Below, one piece after another: positions 8,975 to 19,204 of a DNA stretch of 64,000 nucleotides. Position 1 is the stretch's first letter; each line of letters begins with the position of its first letter. The notes beneath the pieces were generated by a model that saw only the letters and a list, made by a program, of their open reading frames with translations, ran no database searches and had not been told where the DNA came from. The stretch covers positions 820,203-884,202 of the forward strand of contig NZ_JACICY010000001.1 of NCBI RefSeq assembly GCF_014196055.1. Reading direction: 5' to 3'. Made by a program: the position numbers and the translations under genes. This DNA comes from Novosphingobium hassiacum. GTDB taxonomy: Bacteria > Pseudomonadota > Alphaproteobacteria > Sphingomonadales > Sphingomonadaceae.

Positions 8975-9975
8975 TGCCCCACCACTTCTGCCAGCGTTGC
9001 AACATCGCACAGCAGCGCAGCAGCACTATCCAGCAGCGGCAGGGCCGTCAGCGCGCCGGTGCCTTCGCCAAGCCGCATCTGCCAATCGAGTATCGGGGTG
9101 AGGCCAAGTTGCGCAAGGGCCGCACCGTGCCCCGGCTCTGCCGAACGATGGCCCGCAATCATCGAACGAGCCGTGCCGGGCGCGAGCGCTTCCGCGATCA
9201 GGGCAGCGGCAGTAGAGACGTAGCCGTCGAGCAGCAGCACCATACCCGCCGCCGCGCCGGACGCATAAAACCCCGCCATCGCGACGATCTCGAACCCGGC
9301 GATGGCGGCCAGCGCCGCCTTGTCGCGGGCGCCACCGAGCCGAGCCACGGCCTGATCGACAATGTCACGTTTGTGTGCGCGCATCGCAGGGGCTGCGCCC
9401 GCGCCCGTGCCTGTGGCTGTCTCGGCGTCCACGCCGGTCAGGGCATGGGTGAGACAAGCAGAGGCAGTGGTGTTGCCGATACCCATTTCGCCCGCGATCA
9501 GCAGGCGGAAGCCCGCCGACACCGCTGCTTCGGCTTCATCGGAGCCAAGCGCCCATGCAGCATCGAACTGCGCTTCATCCATGGCCCGACAAGTCGCAAG
9601 GTCCGCCGTGCCGGGCGCAATCGGGCTGGCGCGATAATGGCACGGATAAGGTCCGGGCGGGGGCTGAGCTACGCCTGCATCGACCACGCGCACGTCCACC
9701 CGATGCGCAGCGGCCAGCGCCGTGCTGCTGGCGCGGCCCGACAGGATCGTGGCGACCATCGCCGTCGTTACGGTTTGCGGCCATGGCGTGACGCCTTGCG
9801 CAACCACGCCGTGATCAGCCGCAAAAAGCACCAGTCGGCGCGGGCGAGTGAGCGGCGTGCATGTGCCCTGCGCCATCGCCAGTTCGACTGCCAGCGCCTC
9901 AAGCCGCCCCAGACTGCCGGAGGGTTTGGCGAGGCTATCTAGGCGAGCCTGAACATGTGCCGGAGTAATCGTCAT
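8971..9975 (-). CDS. cobT: Nicotinate-nucleotide--dimethylbenzimidazole phosphoribosyltransferase
   Basis: 334 residues from ATG 9975. The enzyme transfers phosphoribose from nicotinate mononucleotide to dimethylbenzimidazole. Motifs include KPSGSLGRLE near the N-terminus, FAADHGVVAQGVTPWPQ, GEMGIGNTT and the C-terminal RLGEGTGAL containing the conserved catalytic Glu. It lies directly after bluB (4-nt overlap), which makes its base substrate. Confidence 0.94.
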   Translation of the reverse strand: MTITPAHVQARLDSLAKPSGSLGRLEALAVELAMAQGTCTPLTRPRRLVLFAADHGVVAQGVTPWPQTVTTAMVATILSGRASSTALAAAHRVDVRVVDAGVAQPPPGPYPCHYRASPIAPGTADLATCRAMDEAQFDAAWALGSDEAEAAVSAGFRLLIAGEMGIGNTTASACLTHALTGVDAETATGTGAGAAPAMRAHKRDIVDQAVARLGGARDKAALAAIAGFEIVAMAGFYASGAAAGMVLLLDGYVSTAAALIAEALAPGTARSMIAGHRSAEPGHGAALAQLGLTPILDWQMRLGEGTGALTALPLLDSAAALLCDVATLAEVVGQ

Positions 9976-10610
9976 CGGATAAATCTCGTCTGATCGGCAG
10001 GCAGGCGGTCTTGCCAGTGGCGGCGGACGAGTTCGGGAGTGTCGCTCTCCTGTTCCGGATAGCCAAGGCAGATCAGGGCGACGAAGCGCCAATCCTCGGG
10101 CACATCGAGCAGAGCGTTCATCGACGCCGGGTCGACAATCGACACCCAACCCATACGTACGCCAATGGCGCGGGCGGTGAGCCACAGCGTGTGGATCGCC
10201 ATCACAACGGAATAGACGGTCGTCTCCGGCATGGTCTGGCGGCCAAGGCCGTGCCCTGCCTCCGGATCCAACTGGCAAAACACGGCGACGTGTTCGGGTG
10301 CCTCGCGCAGGCCGTGGAGCTTCAGCGCATCATACGCGGCTTGGGCTTCATCCTGATAGATTGCGGCGGCGCGCCGGTTTTCAGCATCGACATGCGCGAT
10401 GCTCGCGCGGCGGCGCTCCTCCGAACGCACTTGCACGAAGCGCCAAGGCTGACTGTTACCGACTGACGGCGCAAGGCAGGCCAGGTCGAGCAAATGGTCC
10501 AGCGTTCCGTCCGGCAGGGGCATCGTCTGGAAATGCCGCACATCGCGCCGCCATGTCAGCAGCCTATCGAGGTCATCGACGAAGGCAGGCGGAAAGCTCG
10601 TGGGGATCAT
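9972..10610 (-). CDS. bluB: 5,6-Dimethylbenzimidazole synthase
   Basis: 212 residues, a nitroreductase-fold flavoprotein that cannibalises FMN with oxygen to give dimethylbenzimidazole. The N-terminal RRDVRHF, the central [12 protein letters not shown] and the C-terminal GMGWVSI-like segment ([10 protein letters not shown]) match BluB. It shows that this strain can make the true B12 lower ligand aerobically. It is translationally coupled to cobQ upstream and cobT downstream through 4-nt overlaps. Confidence 0.92.
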   Translation of the reverse strand: MIPTSFPPAFVDDLDRLLTWRRDVRHFQTMPLPDGTLDHLLDLACLAPSVGNSQPWRFVQVRSEERRRASIAHVDAENRRAAAIYQDEAQAAYDALKLHGLREAPEHVAVFCQLDPEAGHGLGRQTMPETTVYSVVMAIHTLWLTARAIGVRMGWVSIVDPASMNALLDVPEDWRFVALICLGYPEQESDTPELVRRHWQDRLPADQTRFIR

Positions 10611-12055
10611 AGTGCCTCCCCCGCGATCGCCAGCAGCCGGTCCACCGCAACGTGCTTCTCCAGCTTTGCGGACAGTTCATCAAGCGCGGCGTCGACCGCC
10701 ACATCCTGATCGACGTCGTTGGACACGCCATCAATCCAGCCGCGCCGCTGGGCTGCCAGATTGAACAGCCCGTGGATGTAGCAGCCTGCCACGCGGCCAT
10801 CGGGGCTGAGCGCGCCTTCGTCACGGCCATCAGACATGCGCAGCAACGGGCGGGCGCTGCCAGACGTGGTGCCGGAATGGATTTCATAGCCCCGGAACGG
10901 CAAGCCATCCATTACGCTGATGCCGCTGACGTCGCGCAGGGTCTTGTCGGCCTGCATCACGGTATCGACCGGGAGCAGGCCAAGGCCCGCTACCGCTTCA
11001 GGCGCGCCTTCCAGTCCTGCCGGATCGGCGATCGTGCGGCCCAACATCTGATAGCCGCCGCAAATGCCCAGTACTCGCCCGCCGCGCCGGACATGGGCGG
11101 CAATGTCGATGTCCCAGCCTTGCGCACGGAGGAACTTGAGGTCAGCAATCGTCGCTTTGGTGCCGGGAATGATGATGAGCGAGGCGGTGGCGGGGATCGG
11201 TGTGCCCGGCGGCACCATCGTCAGCCGCACGCCGGGTTCATTCGCCAGCGGATCGAAATCATCGAAATTTGCGATCCGCGACAGCATGGGGAACGCAATT
11301 TCGAACAGGCCACCGCCCCCAGCATCCGGCGTTTGCAGCGTAACCGCGTCCTCGGCCGGAAGCGCGCGAGCGGCTGCAATCCAGGGGATAACGCCAAGGC
11401 CTTCCCAGCCGGTTCGCTGCCTTATCGCGGTATAGCCGTCATCGAACAGCGCCACGTCACCGCGAAACTTGTTGATCAGAAAACCCCTGATCATCGCGGA
11501 ATCTTTCGGGTCGAGCACCGCTTTTGTGCCAACGATTGATGCAATTACGCCGCCGCGATCAATATCGCCGACCAGCACCACCGGAACATTGGCGGCGCGG
11601 GCAAAGCCCATGTTGGCGATATCGCCTGCCCTCAAATTGATCTCTGCCGGGCTGCCTGCGCCCTCCACCACCACGATATCCGATGCAGCGCGCAAGCGGT
11701 GATAGGATGCCATGACTGCCTCCAGCAATTCACCCTTGCGGCTGCGGTAATATTCGGCGCCCAGCGTGCCCTGCACTTTGCCATGCACCACCACTTGCGC
11801 GCTGCAATCAGACTGCGGCTTGAGCAGTACCGGATTCATATCCACGGACAACGGCGCGCGGCAAGCAACCGCCTGCAAGGCCTGCGCTCGGCCAATTTCG
11901 CCGCCATCGGCTGTGACGGCGGCATTGTTTGACATGTTCTGGGGCTTGAACGGCAGTACCTTCATACCCCGATTGGTCAGCAAGCGGCAGAGGCCCGCCA
12001 CCAGTACCGATTTGCCGACGTCCGAGCCAGTCCCCTGCAGCATTACAGCAGCCAT
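10607..12055 (-). CDS. cobQ: Cobyric acid synthase (glutamine-dependent)
   Basis: 482 residues from ATG 12055. It amidates adenosylcobyrinate diamide at four side chains. The N-terminal ATPase part has [14 protein letters not shown]; the C-terminal class I glutamine amidotransferase domain has the nucleophile Cys in [11 protein letters not shown] and the partner His in YIHGLF. It overlaps cbiB by 13 nt. No corrin-ring genes accompany it, so its substrate must be scavenged or made elsewhere in the genome. Confidence 0.94.
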   Translation of the reverse strand: MAAVMLQGTGSDVGKSVLVAGLCRLLTNRGMKVLPFKPQNMSNNAAVTADGGEIGRAQALQAVACRAPLSVDMNPVLLKPQSDCSAQVVVHGKVQGTLGAEYYRSRKGELLEAVMASYHRLRAASDIVVVEGAGSPAEINLRAGDIANMGFARAANVPVVLVGDIDRGGVIASIVGTKAVLDPKDSAMIRGFLINKFRGDVALFDDGYTAIRQRTGWEGLGVIPWIAAARALPAEDAVTLQTPDAGGGGLFEIAFPMLSRIANFDDFDPLANEPGVRLTMVPPGTPIPATASLIIIPGTKATIADLKFLRAQGWDIDIAAHVRRGGRVLGICGGYQMLGRTIADPAGLEGAPEAVAGLGLLPVDTVMQADKTLRDVSGISVMDGLPFRGYEIHSGTTSGSARPLLRMSDGRDEGALSPDGRVAGCYIHGLFNLAAQRRGWIDGVSNDVDQDVAVDAALDELSAKLEKHVAVDRLLAIAGEAL

Positions 12056-12966
12056 GCGATGCCTCCGACGACCAGCCATAACAGGACGCAGGCGCGGCGG
12101 TAGATCGCCATCGCGCGATTGAGATCTGTGCCATTTGGTGGAGGCCCATGACCGAGTGTCTGTCGGGCGATCCATTCGCCATCATAAGCCGCGCCACCGC
12201 CCAGTTTGACGCCCAGCGCCCCAGCCATCGCACTTTCCGGCCAGCCTGCGTTGGGCGAGAGGTGCTTGCCGGAATCGCGCCACATGATGCGCCAACCTTT
12301 CCCTGCGCAAAGGCAGATCAAGCCTCCGGCGAGGCGTGCGGGCAACCAGTTGAGCGCATCGTCCAGACGCGCCGATGCCCAGCCGAACTGGCGGTAGCGG
12401 ACATCAAGGTGGCCGATCATACTGTCTGCCGTGGAGATGCACTTGAAAGCGAACAGGCCGGGCAAGCCTAGGACCAGCAACCAGAACGCTGGCGCCACGA
12501 TGCCGTCGCAGAAGCTCTCCGCGAGCGTCTCGGTGGCTGCGGCCACCATGCCCGGGTCCTCCAGCGCGGCGGTGTCACGCCCGACAATGCCGGACAGCGC
12601 AATACGCGCCGCTACCGCGTCGCCCGCCTTCAGTGGCCGTATGACAGCGACGACGTGATCGTGCAGGCTGCGCTGCGCAAGCCCGGTCGTGGCGATCAGG
12701 ATTATCGCAATGGTGCCGCCCCAGCCACTGGCCAGCCATTCGATCAACAGTCCTGCCGTGACACCTGTGATCACCAGCGCAAAGGCAACTACCGTTCCGG
12801 CGGTGCGGGCATGGGGCGCGCGGTTCCAACGCCGTTCCATGGCCGCGATCATTCGCCCGACCCACATCACCGGATGGCCGACACGCGCAAGCAACCACTC
12901 CGGATAGCCCAAAGCCGCCTCGACGATCAGCACAGCCAGCAGTAGCTCGGGACGGCCCATGATCAT
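12043..12966 (-). CDS. cbiB: Adenosylcobinamide-phosphate synthase
   Basis: 307 residues, a polytopic membrane protein (CbiB, called CobD in Pseudomonas nomenclature) that attaches aminopropanol phosphate to cobyric acid. Visible signatures are [19 protein letters not shown] near the N-terminus, [23 protein letters not shown]-like text with the conserved ETLAES, and [10 protein letters not shown]. The start ATG 12966 overlaps btuD by 4 nt; an ATG two codons later (12960) is also possible. Confidence 0.92.
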   Translation of the reverse strand: MIMGRPELLLAVLIVEAALGYPEWLLARVGHPVMWVGRMIAAMERRWNRAPHARTAGTVVAFALVITGVTAGLLIEWLASGWGGTIAIILIATTGLAQRSLHDHVVAVIRPLKAGDAVAARIALSGIVGRDTAALEDPGMVAAATETLAESFCDGIVAPAFWLLVLGLPGLFAFKCISTADSMIGHLDVRYRQFGWASARLDDALNWLPARLAGGLICLCAGKGWRIMWRDSGKHLSPNAGWPESAMAGALGVKLGGGAAYDGEWIARQTLGHGPPPNGTDLNRAMAIYRRACVLLWLVVGGIAWLL

Positions 12967-13736
12967 GCTATGCGGGCAATCGGGGCGATCACCGGTGCAC
13001 CGGTTTCATCCTGCCCGATATGAACACGAACCCCGTAAGCGACTTCAAGCACAGCCGGCGTCAATACTTGGGCGACAGGACCTGCGGCGATAATTCCGCC
13101 GTCTTTCATAACGATCAGATGATCGGCGATGCGCGCCGCCTGGGTCAGGTCATGCAGCACCAGCACTACGCCCGTGCCAGCTGTCGCCGTCGTGCGGAAG
13201 CAGGCCATGGCATCAAGCTGGTGCGCCGGGTCGAGATTGGCGAGCGGTTCGTCGGCCAGAATCCAATCTGGTTTTCCGGCCAGAACCCGCGCCAGCAATA
13301 CCCGTGCCTGTTCTCCGCCGGACAGGCGCTGGGCCTTGCGGTTTGCAAAGCGAGCGCAATCGGTCCGTTCCATTGCTTCGTCGATCGCAGCGTCATCCTC
13401 TGCGTTGTGGCTCCACCGGCCATGATGGGGCAGGCGGCCCAGGGCGACCAGTGCGCGAACGTTGATGTCCCAGTGGATATCCGCCTGCTGCGGCAGCAAG
13501 CCGATCTGACGGGCGCGCTCCATAGCGGGGATGGCAACGAGCGGTCTGCCGCCCAGCGTTACCACGCCGCTATCTGGTGCGCGCAAGGCGGCAAGGCAGG
13601 ACAGCAGCGTGCTTTTCCCTGCGCCATTCGCACCGAGAATGACCGTAACACTGGCTCGGGAAAATCCGCCACTGACATTGCTGAGCACCGGCCGTCCACG
13701 CAGGGCGAGCGTGAGGTCATCGAACCGTAGTGCCAT
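12963..13736 (-). CDS. btuD: Cobalamin ABC transporter, ATP-binding protein
   Basis: 257 residues. Walker A GANGAGKST, Q-loop LLPQQ, ABC signature LSGGEQARVLLARVLAG and Walker B WILADEPLANLD are all present in the FecE/BtuD/HmuV order. It powers the BtuC permease. The ATG at 13736 overlaps the btuC stop by one base; a GTG one codon upstream (13739) is an alternative. Vitamin B12 specificity is inferred from the operon and riboswitch, since iron-siderophore ATPases look alike. Confidence 0.88.
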   Translation of the reverse strand: MALRFDDLTLALRGRPVLSNVSGGFSRASVTVILGANGAGKSTLLSCLAALRAPDSGVVTLGGRPLVAIPAMERARQIGLLPQQADIHWDINVRALVALGRLPHHGRWSHNAEDDAAIDEAMERTDCARFANRKAQRLSGGEQARVLLARVLAGKPDWILADEPLANLDPAHQLDAMACFRTTATAGTGVVLVLHDLTQAARIADHLIVMKDGGIIAAGPVAQVLTPAVLEVAYGVRVHIGQDETGAPVIAPIARIA

Positions 13737-14695
13737 CACGCTACCTCTCGCCTCATCCTGAAAAGCAGCATCACAAAGAACGGCGTGCCGATACTCGCCA
13801 TCGCGATGCCCAACCGGACTTCGGATGCGGAGGGCAGTATCCGCACCAGACAGTCAGCCAGCACCACCAGCAGGGCCCCGGCCAGTGCCGAAGGGATCAA
13901 CAACGCCGACGGTCGATGGCCGACCAGCGGGCGCACAAGATGCGGCACGACCAGCCCGACAAACCCGATGATCCCCGCCACCGCCACCGAACTGCCCACG
14001 GTCAGCCCTACACCGATCACGATCAGCCACTGCAGGCGTGTCATGTTCACGCCCATAGATCGGGCGGCGGCATCGCCCAGTGTCAGCGCATCGAGATAGC
14101 GCGCCGCCCATAGCAGCGCCGCCATGCCCAAGACCGAGACCGGCAGGGCAATCCGAACGTCATCCCAGCTACGATCCATCAGCGCGCCCATCAGCCATGT
14201 GACGATTTCAGACGAGGCAAAGGGAGTGGGGGCGAGGCTGATCAGCAGGCTGGTCAGCGCGCCGGTCAGGCTCGACAGGATCACGCCCGACAGGGTGAAG
14301 AGGATCAGGCTACCCGACCGTCCCGCCAAGATCGCCAGCGCGGTTATGCCAAGCCCGGCCCCTGCCAATGCAAAGATAGGCAGCAGCCAGGCCGATACGG
14401 CAAAACCGAAATAGAGCGAGACGACCGCGCCCAGCGCCGCGCTGGACGAAACGCCGAACAGGCCCGGATCGGCCAAGGGATTGCGCAAGTAGCCCTGCAT
14501 CGCAGCGCCCGCCATACCAAGGCTTGCCCCCACGATTGCGCCGACACAGGCGCGCGGCAGCCGCAATTCCATCACGATTAGCGATTGCAGGTCGCCTGCA
14601 AGCCAGTGATCGAACGGAACCCATGTCCGTCCGGCCATCAGCGATCCGAGCATGGCCACCAGCACTGCGGCCAAAAGTCCCAGATTCAGCTTCAT
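13736..14695 (-). CDS. btuC: Cobalamin ABC transporter, permease
   Basis: 319 residues, FecCD/BtuC family, about ten hydrophobic helices. Conserved stretches include LRLPRACVGAIVGASLGMAGAAMQG, cut here to LRLPRACVGAIVGASLG, followed by NPLADPGLFGVSSSAALGA, and the late GIIGFVGLVVPHLVRPLVG. The start ATG 14695 overlaps btuF by 4 nt. It forms the inner-membrane channel with BtuD. Confidence 0.89.
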   Translation of the reverse strand: MKLNLGLLAAVLVAMLGSLMAGRTWVPFDHWLAGDLQSLIVMELRLPRACVGAIVGASLGMAGAAMQGYLRNPLADPGLFGVSSSAALGAVVSLYFGFAVSAWLLPIFALAGAGLGITALAILAGRSGSLILFTLSGVILSSLTGALTSLLISLAPTPFASSEIVTWLMGALMDRSWDDVRIALPVSVLGMAALLWAARYLDALTLGDAAARSMGVNMTRLQWLIVIGVGLTVGSSVAVAGIIGFVGLVVPHLVRPLVGHRPSALLIPSALAGALLVVLADCLVRILPSASEVRLGIAMASIGTPFFVMLLFRMRREVA

Positions 14696-15555
14696 CGCGA
14701 TGCTCTCCATGCGCGGCGCACCGCCGCCAGCCGTTCCACCGACCGGATGATCACTGGTCCGCCGCAATGCAGCAGGTTCGAGGGATATTGCTCTATCCGG
14801 ATGTGCTTTCGGGCCTTGGCGAGTGCCGGATGGGTCAGCATCCGGTTCCCGTCACCGCTGCCCGCACCCATGTCTGCCCGGCCTGCCAGCAGCACGGCGG
14901 GGGGGTGGTCGAGCAACCCTTCGAGCGGCAGGATGTCCCATCTCTTGAGCCGCATCGGGCCGCTCATGTTGCGAAAGCCCGTATGGGTCATCAGCTCGTC
15001 GGCCAAGGTGCCCTTGCCCGGCACCAGGCCGCTGCCCTGCCAGATCAGCGCATCGATCGGCGTAGCGTTCCACCGGCTGTCGGCCATCGCCTTGTCGATC
15101 CGGGCATTGAGCGCATCACCTGCAGATCTGCGACCGATCCGCGCAGCAATCTCGGAAATCTGCGCCTGATTTTCCGCGACGCTTTCGGGCACCGTCACTT
15201 GCATGAGCGGAATACTGAGCCGTTTCAGCGCGGCGATCGTCTGGATCGACACGTGCGGCCCCGCGATCACCAGGTCCGGCGCGGCACCGATGACGTCCTC
15301 TGCCGAACCAGAAATGGCCGGATAGCGCAAGGCGCGCTCAAGCGGGATCGATGTGGCGCGCGGATCATGCGAATAATGGCTGACCCCGGCGATCTGCGAA
15401 GGATCGGCGATCTCCATCAAAACCGCATCGACGCAGGGGTTCATCGAGACGATCCGGCGGGGCGGTCCGTCTGCCTTGGGCACATCGCGCCCGCCTGCCG
15501 TGCCGCATCCGGCCGACAGCAGCGCAAGCATCAGAATGACCGCTTGGCGGATCAA
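14692..15555 (-). CDS. btuF: Cobalamin ABC transporter, substrate-binding lipoprotein
   Basis: 287 residues, TroA-like binding protein. The N-terminus MIRQAVILMLALLSAGC is a lipoprotein signal peptide with lipobox LSAGC. It contains RRIVSMNPCVDAVLMEI and ISGSAEDVIGAAPDLVIAG, as in BtuF. The start codon appears to be TTG at 15555, overlapping the cobO stop as TTGA. The next ATG (15531) would leave too short a signal peptide. It delivers periplasmic corrinoid to BtuCD. Confidence 0.87.
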   Translation of the reverse strand: MIRQAVILMLALLSAGCGTAGGRDVPKADGPPRRIVSMNPCVDAVLMEIADPSQIAGVSHYSHDPRATSIPLERALRYPAISGSAEDVIGAAPDLVIAGPHVSIQTIAALKRLSIPLMQVTVPESVAENQAQISEIAARIGRRSAGDALNARIDKAMADSRWNATPIDALIWQGSGLVPGKGTLADELMTHTGFRNMSGPMRLKRWDILPLEGLLDHPPAVLLAGRADMGAGSGDGNRMLTHPALAKARKHIRIEQYPSNLLHCGGPVIIRSVERLAAVRRAWRASR

Positions 15556-16175
15556 TATTCGACGCCCTTTTGCGCCTTGAACCCTGCCTTGAACGGATGC
15601 TTCACTTCCTGAAACTCCGTCACCAGATCGGCGATCTCGATCAATTCGGGCTTGGCATTACGACCGGTGATGCAGATGTGCTTTTCCAGCGGGCGATCCT
15701 TGAGGAACGCGACGATCTCGGCAATCGGCAGGGTATCGTCGCGCAGCACGATGTTGAGTTCATCAAGGATGATGAAGTCATAAGCGGGATCGAGGATCAG
15801 CGCCTTCGAGCGTTCCCAAGCGGCCCGCGCTGCTGCAATATCGCGCGCGCGGTCCTGCGTGTCCCACGTGAAGCCATTGCCCATCACATCGAAGGTCAAA
15901 AGGTCGGGATTGGCCGCGAAGAACGCTTTTTCGCCGGTGTCCCAGCTGCCCTTCACATATTGCAGGATACCGACCTTCATTCCCCAGCCGACGCTACGGA
16001 TGGCCATACCGAATGCCGAGGACGACTTGCCCTTGCCGTTTCCGGTGTGGACGATCAGCAATCCGCGCTCGATCGTCTTGCGCGCCTGAATCTTGTCGCG
16101 CGCCACTTTCAGCTTCTGCATGCGCATGTTGTGGCGTGTGTGGTCGTTGCGCTCGGCTGCGGGATCTTCGGTCAT
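15552..16175 (-). CDS. cobO: Cob(I)yrinic acid a,c-diamide adenosyltransferase
   Basis: 207 residues from ATG 16175, preceded by GGAGG eight bases upstream. Motifs are the P-loop TGNGKGKSSSAFG, IILDELNIVL and ITGRNAKPELIEIADLVTE, diagnostic of CobA/BtuR/CobO. It adenosylates reduced corrinoids, including scavenged cobinamide. It has a 4-nt overlap with the upstream decarboxylase gene. Confidence 0.94.
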   Translation of the reverse strand: MTEDPAAERNDHTRHNMRMQKLKVARDKIQARKTIERGLLIVHTGNGKGKSSSAFGMAIRSVGWGMKVGILQYVKGSWDTGEKAFFAANPDLLTFDVMGNGFTWDTQDRARDIAAARAAWERSKALILDPAYDFIILDELNIVLRDDTLPIAEIVAFLKDRPLEKHICITGRNAKPELIEIADLVTEFQEVKHPFKAGFKAQKGVEY

Positions 16176-17146
16176 TTCGTTGGCCTCCATGCTTGCAGGG
16201 CAATCTCAAGCCTCGCCCAATCGGCGTCTGTGCCGGGAATCCCGAACCGCAGCTGTTCCGGCCTGTCGGCAAAGGGCCGGACGAGTATTCCCGCCTGGCA
16301 TAGATGCGAGAACAGGCTGGCGGCGTATGCGGTTTGGCAGAGCCTGAAATTTGCGGTGCCACCGACACAATCCAGCCCGTGGTGGACAAGAAGCGAGGCC
16401 AATCGCGCGCTGCCTTGCGCCAGCCGGTGCCGCTGCAAACCCTGCCATGCCCTGTCGCAATAGGCGGCGGTTCCAATCGCAATCGCCGGGCCGGAAATCG
16501 GCCAGTCACCCAGAAGGCCGCGAAGGTCACGGATTACCGGTCTGTTGCCAATGACAAAACCCAGCCGGACACCGGCAAGGCCGAAGAATTTGCCGAAGGA
16601 GCGCAGCACTATCGCGCCATTGCGGTGCGGCAGCATGCTGGATTCAGGCATGGCGTCGGCAAAAGCCTCATCGACAATGCGGCTGTTTCGCAGTTTCCGA
16701 AGCTTGCGTACGTCGGTGATCGCGCCGTCTGGATTGTTCGGATTGGCGCAGATCATCAGGTCGGCAAGGCAAGCCTTTTCGAATGGCAACACCCGAGCTT
16801 CCGGCCATGTTGCCCGGTAACCTGCATAGCCTTGCCCGACGATAGCAACACGCGCCGCTGGCAGCAGCCGGCCCAGAAGTCGGATGGCAATATCGCTGCC
16901 CGGCACGGCCGCGATCTGTTCATTGCTGTCCATGCCGAATGCGCGAGCAGCGGCAAATTCCAACTGCTCCAACGCAGCCGGCGACGGCAGCGTCTGCCAT
17001 ACCTTCGGCTCAAGATCCGGCACAGGCCAAGCCCAGGGACTTATGCCAGTTGAGAGGTCCAGCCAGGGGCGGGGCGCGGCCGGATATAGCCGTGCCGCCG
17101 CCGCTGTCTGTCCACCATGCCACATCAGTGCGCTATGCGGGTCCAC
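16172..17146 (-). CDS. cobC: Threonine-phosphate decarboxylase (PLP)
   Basis: 324 residues, a short fold-type I PLP enzyme (named CobC in Pseudomonas denitrificans, CobD in Salmonella). It makes (R)-1-amino-2-propanol phosphate for the nucleotide loop. WHGGQTAAAARLYP at the N-terminus, LDLSTGISPWAWP, ICANPNNPDG, IVDEAFAD and the PLP-Lys region LRSFGKFFGLAGVRLGF are visible. It is the first gene after btuB, with a 15-nt gap, and overlaps cobO. Confidence 0.9.
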   Translation of the reverse strand: MDPHSALMWHGGQTAAAARLYPAAPRPWLDLSTGISPWAWPVPDLEPKVWQTLPSPAALEQLEFAAARAFGMDSNEQIAAVPGSDIAIRLLGRLLPAARVAIVGQGYAGYRATWPEARVLPFEKACLADLMICANPNNPDGAITDVRKLRKLRNSRIVDEAFADAMPESSMLPHRNGAIVLRSFGKFFGLAGVRLGFVIGNRPVIRDLRGLLGDWPISGPAIAIGTAAYCDRAWQGLQRHRLAQGSARLASLLVHHGLDCVGGTANFRLCQTAYAASLFSHLCQAGILVRPFADRPEQLRFGIPGTDADWARLEIALQAWRPTK

Positions 17147-17161
17147 GATGCTATTTCCCGC

Positions 17162-19054
17162 TCAGATAGCCAGTCTTACACCTGCATAAGCGGCGCGGCG
17201 TGGCGTCCCGTAGCGAAAGCTGGTCTCATACTGTTCGTTGAGCAGGTTCTCGATCCGACCATAGAGTTCGATGTGGCGGGTCACCGGGAAAGCAGCGCGC
17301 AAATCGACCAGGACATAGCCGCTCAGCTTGCGGGTGTTCGAGGCATTATCGAAGCTGGCGCCGACATGGGTGATCGTCGCCCCGGTCTTCAGCCCGAACG
17401 CCCAGTCATAATCGAGCGAGGTGTTGACGCTGTGACGCGGACGCCGCGCCAAATCGCGTCCCGTGGCGACGTTCGTTGCATCGACGTAGCCATAATTGGC
17501 CTGGACCCGTAGTGCCTCGACAGGCTTCAGCGTTAGGGCAAACTCAAGCCCCTGCGCCCGCGCCTTGGCGACATTGTCATAAGTGCCGTTGGCATGACCT
17601 ATGCAGATGCCGGTCAAAGGAACTGTGCAGCTGATGAAGGCGATCAGGTTGCGGCTGTCGCGGTGGAACCATGTCGCGCCGACTTCGATCTTGCCGTCGA
17701 GCAAGCGTTGGGTAACGCCAGCATCCCACCCTTGCGAGGATTCAGGGACCAGCGCAGTATTGCCGTATTCACTGAACAACTGGAACAGCGACGGTGTCTT
17801 GAACCCTTCACCATAGCTGGCGCGCAGGGTAGTGCCGCCTTCGTTCGGGGTGAACACGCCACCTGCCGAAAAGGTGGTCTTCCCGCCAAAGATGGTGTGG
17901 TCGTCGTTGCGCAGGCCAGCGCTAAGGGTGAGGCCGCTTATCGGCTTGGCACTGAGCTGGCCATAGACGCTATTGATCCGCGCTTCTGCATGCGAAAACG
18001 AGCTGCCATAGCTGGACGTGCGGAAGCTGGATTTTTCGGTTTCAGCGCCGAAGGTCGCGCCAACGGTTTCGATAAGATCTATATTACCCTGATACTCAAA
18101 CCGCTCGTTGCGGCCCTTGGCGTTGAAGGTTTCCAGCTCGGCTCCGCCCGTCAGATCGATGTTGCGGCGGCGCGTATCGGTGAGCGTATAGGCAAAGCGA
18201 TTGCGGAAACGACCGTCCAGCAGCGCGGCGTTCAGGCCCGCATACCCCACAAGTTCCTTGGTCCGGGCGAATTCTGGCGTATCGCCAAAGCTGAAGGTCG
18301 GTGCCGGAAAGCCATCAATCCCGACTTTGCCATCGGAATACCAGCTGCGCAGATCGACCGAGATCGCGTCCGAGAGTGCAACGCTGAACTTCGCATTCGC
18401 GCCGAAGTTGCGATAGCCATCGCGTTCCTTGCCGCCGCGCGCTTCGTTGAACGTCGAAAAGCCGTCTGTCCGCAGATAGCCTGCGCCAACACTTGCCGAA
18501 ACTGGGCCGAACTTGCCCGACACGTTGCCAACCACGCGCGCGGTATCGCGCCAGCCATATTCCGCGGCGGCATTCACCGCTATCGCTTCAGTGGGCGTGC
18601 GCGTAACGATGTTGACCACGCCGCCGATGGCCTGGCTGCCCCACAACACCGACTGCGAACCGCGAACAACCTCGATCCGTTCGATATTGCCGGTCAGCAG
18701 ATTGCCGAAGTTGAAGCCGCCGCCGGGTGTCGAGGGGTCATTCAGTTTCACGCCGTCAATGAGCGCGACAGTCTGGTCGCTGTCGGCACCCCGGATACTG
18801 ACCGAGGTGCTGGTGCCAAGACCGCCATTGCTGGTGACGGTGATGCCCGGGACCGAGCGCAGCAGATCGATAACCGCGACCGATTGCCGCGTGGTGATAT
18901 CGTCAAGGGTGATGACCGTTACCGATTGGGCGACTTCGGATGTGGTCTGCTGGGTGCGGTTGGCCGAAACGATGATGGTATCGCTGTCTTCGGCATGAGC
19001 AGTGGCCGGAATGATGGCCGCGGCCACGAGTAGCGCCGACTTGAAAATACGCAT
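17162..19054 (-). CDS. btuB: Vitamin B12 TonB-dependent receptor
   Basis: 630 residues, the size of BtuB. The start ATG 19054 follows GGGGGAAACCC. The signal peptide ends ATAHA, then the TonB box DTIIVSANR, then a plug with SIRGADSDQTVALIDGVKLND and a barrel ending in an aliphatic residue. It is the first gene of the corrinoid operon and lies directly downstream of the cobalamin riboswitch, which fixes its ligand class better than sequence alone. Confidence 0.92.
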   Translation of the reverse strand: MRIFKSALLVAAAIIPATAHAEDSDTIIVSANRTQQTTSEVAQSVTVITLDDITTRQSVAVIDLLRSVPGITVTSNGGLGTSTSVSIRGADSDQTVALIDGVKLNDPSTPGGGFNFGNLLTGNIERIEVVRGSQSVLWGSQAIGGVVNIVTRTPTEAIAVNAAAEYGWRDTARVVGNVSGKFGPVSASVGAGYLRTDGFSTFNEARGGKERDGYRNFGANAKFSVALSDAISVDLRSWYSDGKVGIDGFPAPTFSFGDTPEFARTKELVGYAGLNAALLDGRFRNRFAYTLTDTRRRNIDLTGGAELETFNAKGRNERFEYQGNIDLIETVGATFGAETEKSSFRTSSYGSSFSHAEARINSVYGQLSAKPISGLTLSAGLRNDDHTIFGGKTTFSAGGVFTPNEGGTTLRASYGEGFKTPSLFQLFSEYGNTALVPESSQGWDAGVTQRLLDGKIEVGATWFHRDSRNLIAFISCTVPLTGICIGHANGTYDNVAKARAQGLEFALTLKPVEALRVQANYGYVDATNVATGRDLARRPRHSVNTSLDYDWAFGLKTGATITHVGASFDNASNTRKLSGYVLVDLRAAFPVTRHIELYGRIENLLNEQYETSFRYGTPRRAAYAGVRLAI

Positions 19055-19082
19055 GGGTTTCCCCCTTTTGAACAACTTCAAA

Positions 19083-19137
19083 AGAGTCGCACGACAGCGA
19101 TCACGCGTAGGACACGATGCCCACCGCATGCGACTCT
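19083..19137 (-). terminator. Putative riboswitch expression-platform hairpin
   Basis: On the minus strand AGAGTCGCA (19129-19137) pairs perfectly with TGCGACTCT (19083-19091), followed by a short TTTT. It lies between the aptamer and the btuB start, so it could be the terminator released or formed on cobalamin binding. A second hairpin, CTTTTGAA/TTCAAAAG, sits right before the btuB ribosome-binding site and is an alternative control element. The T-run is short, so translational control is possible. Confidence 0.45.
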
Positions 19138-19204
19138 GGCTTAGTCGTCACGCGAGGGAATCCTCGATCATCATCCGGCACACCCCGTCCGGATAAAAGA
19201 ACGA

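Noticed and set aside
8974-9942. 322-codon plus-strand ORF opposite cobT
   Set aside because: Antisense to a well-supported enzyme gene; no domain seen.
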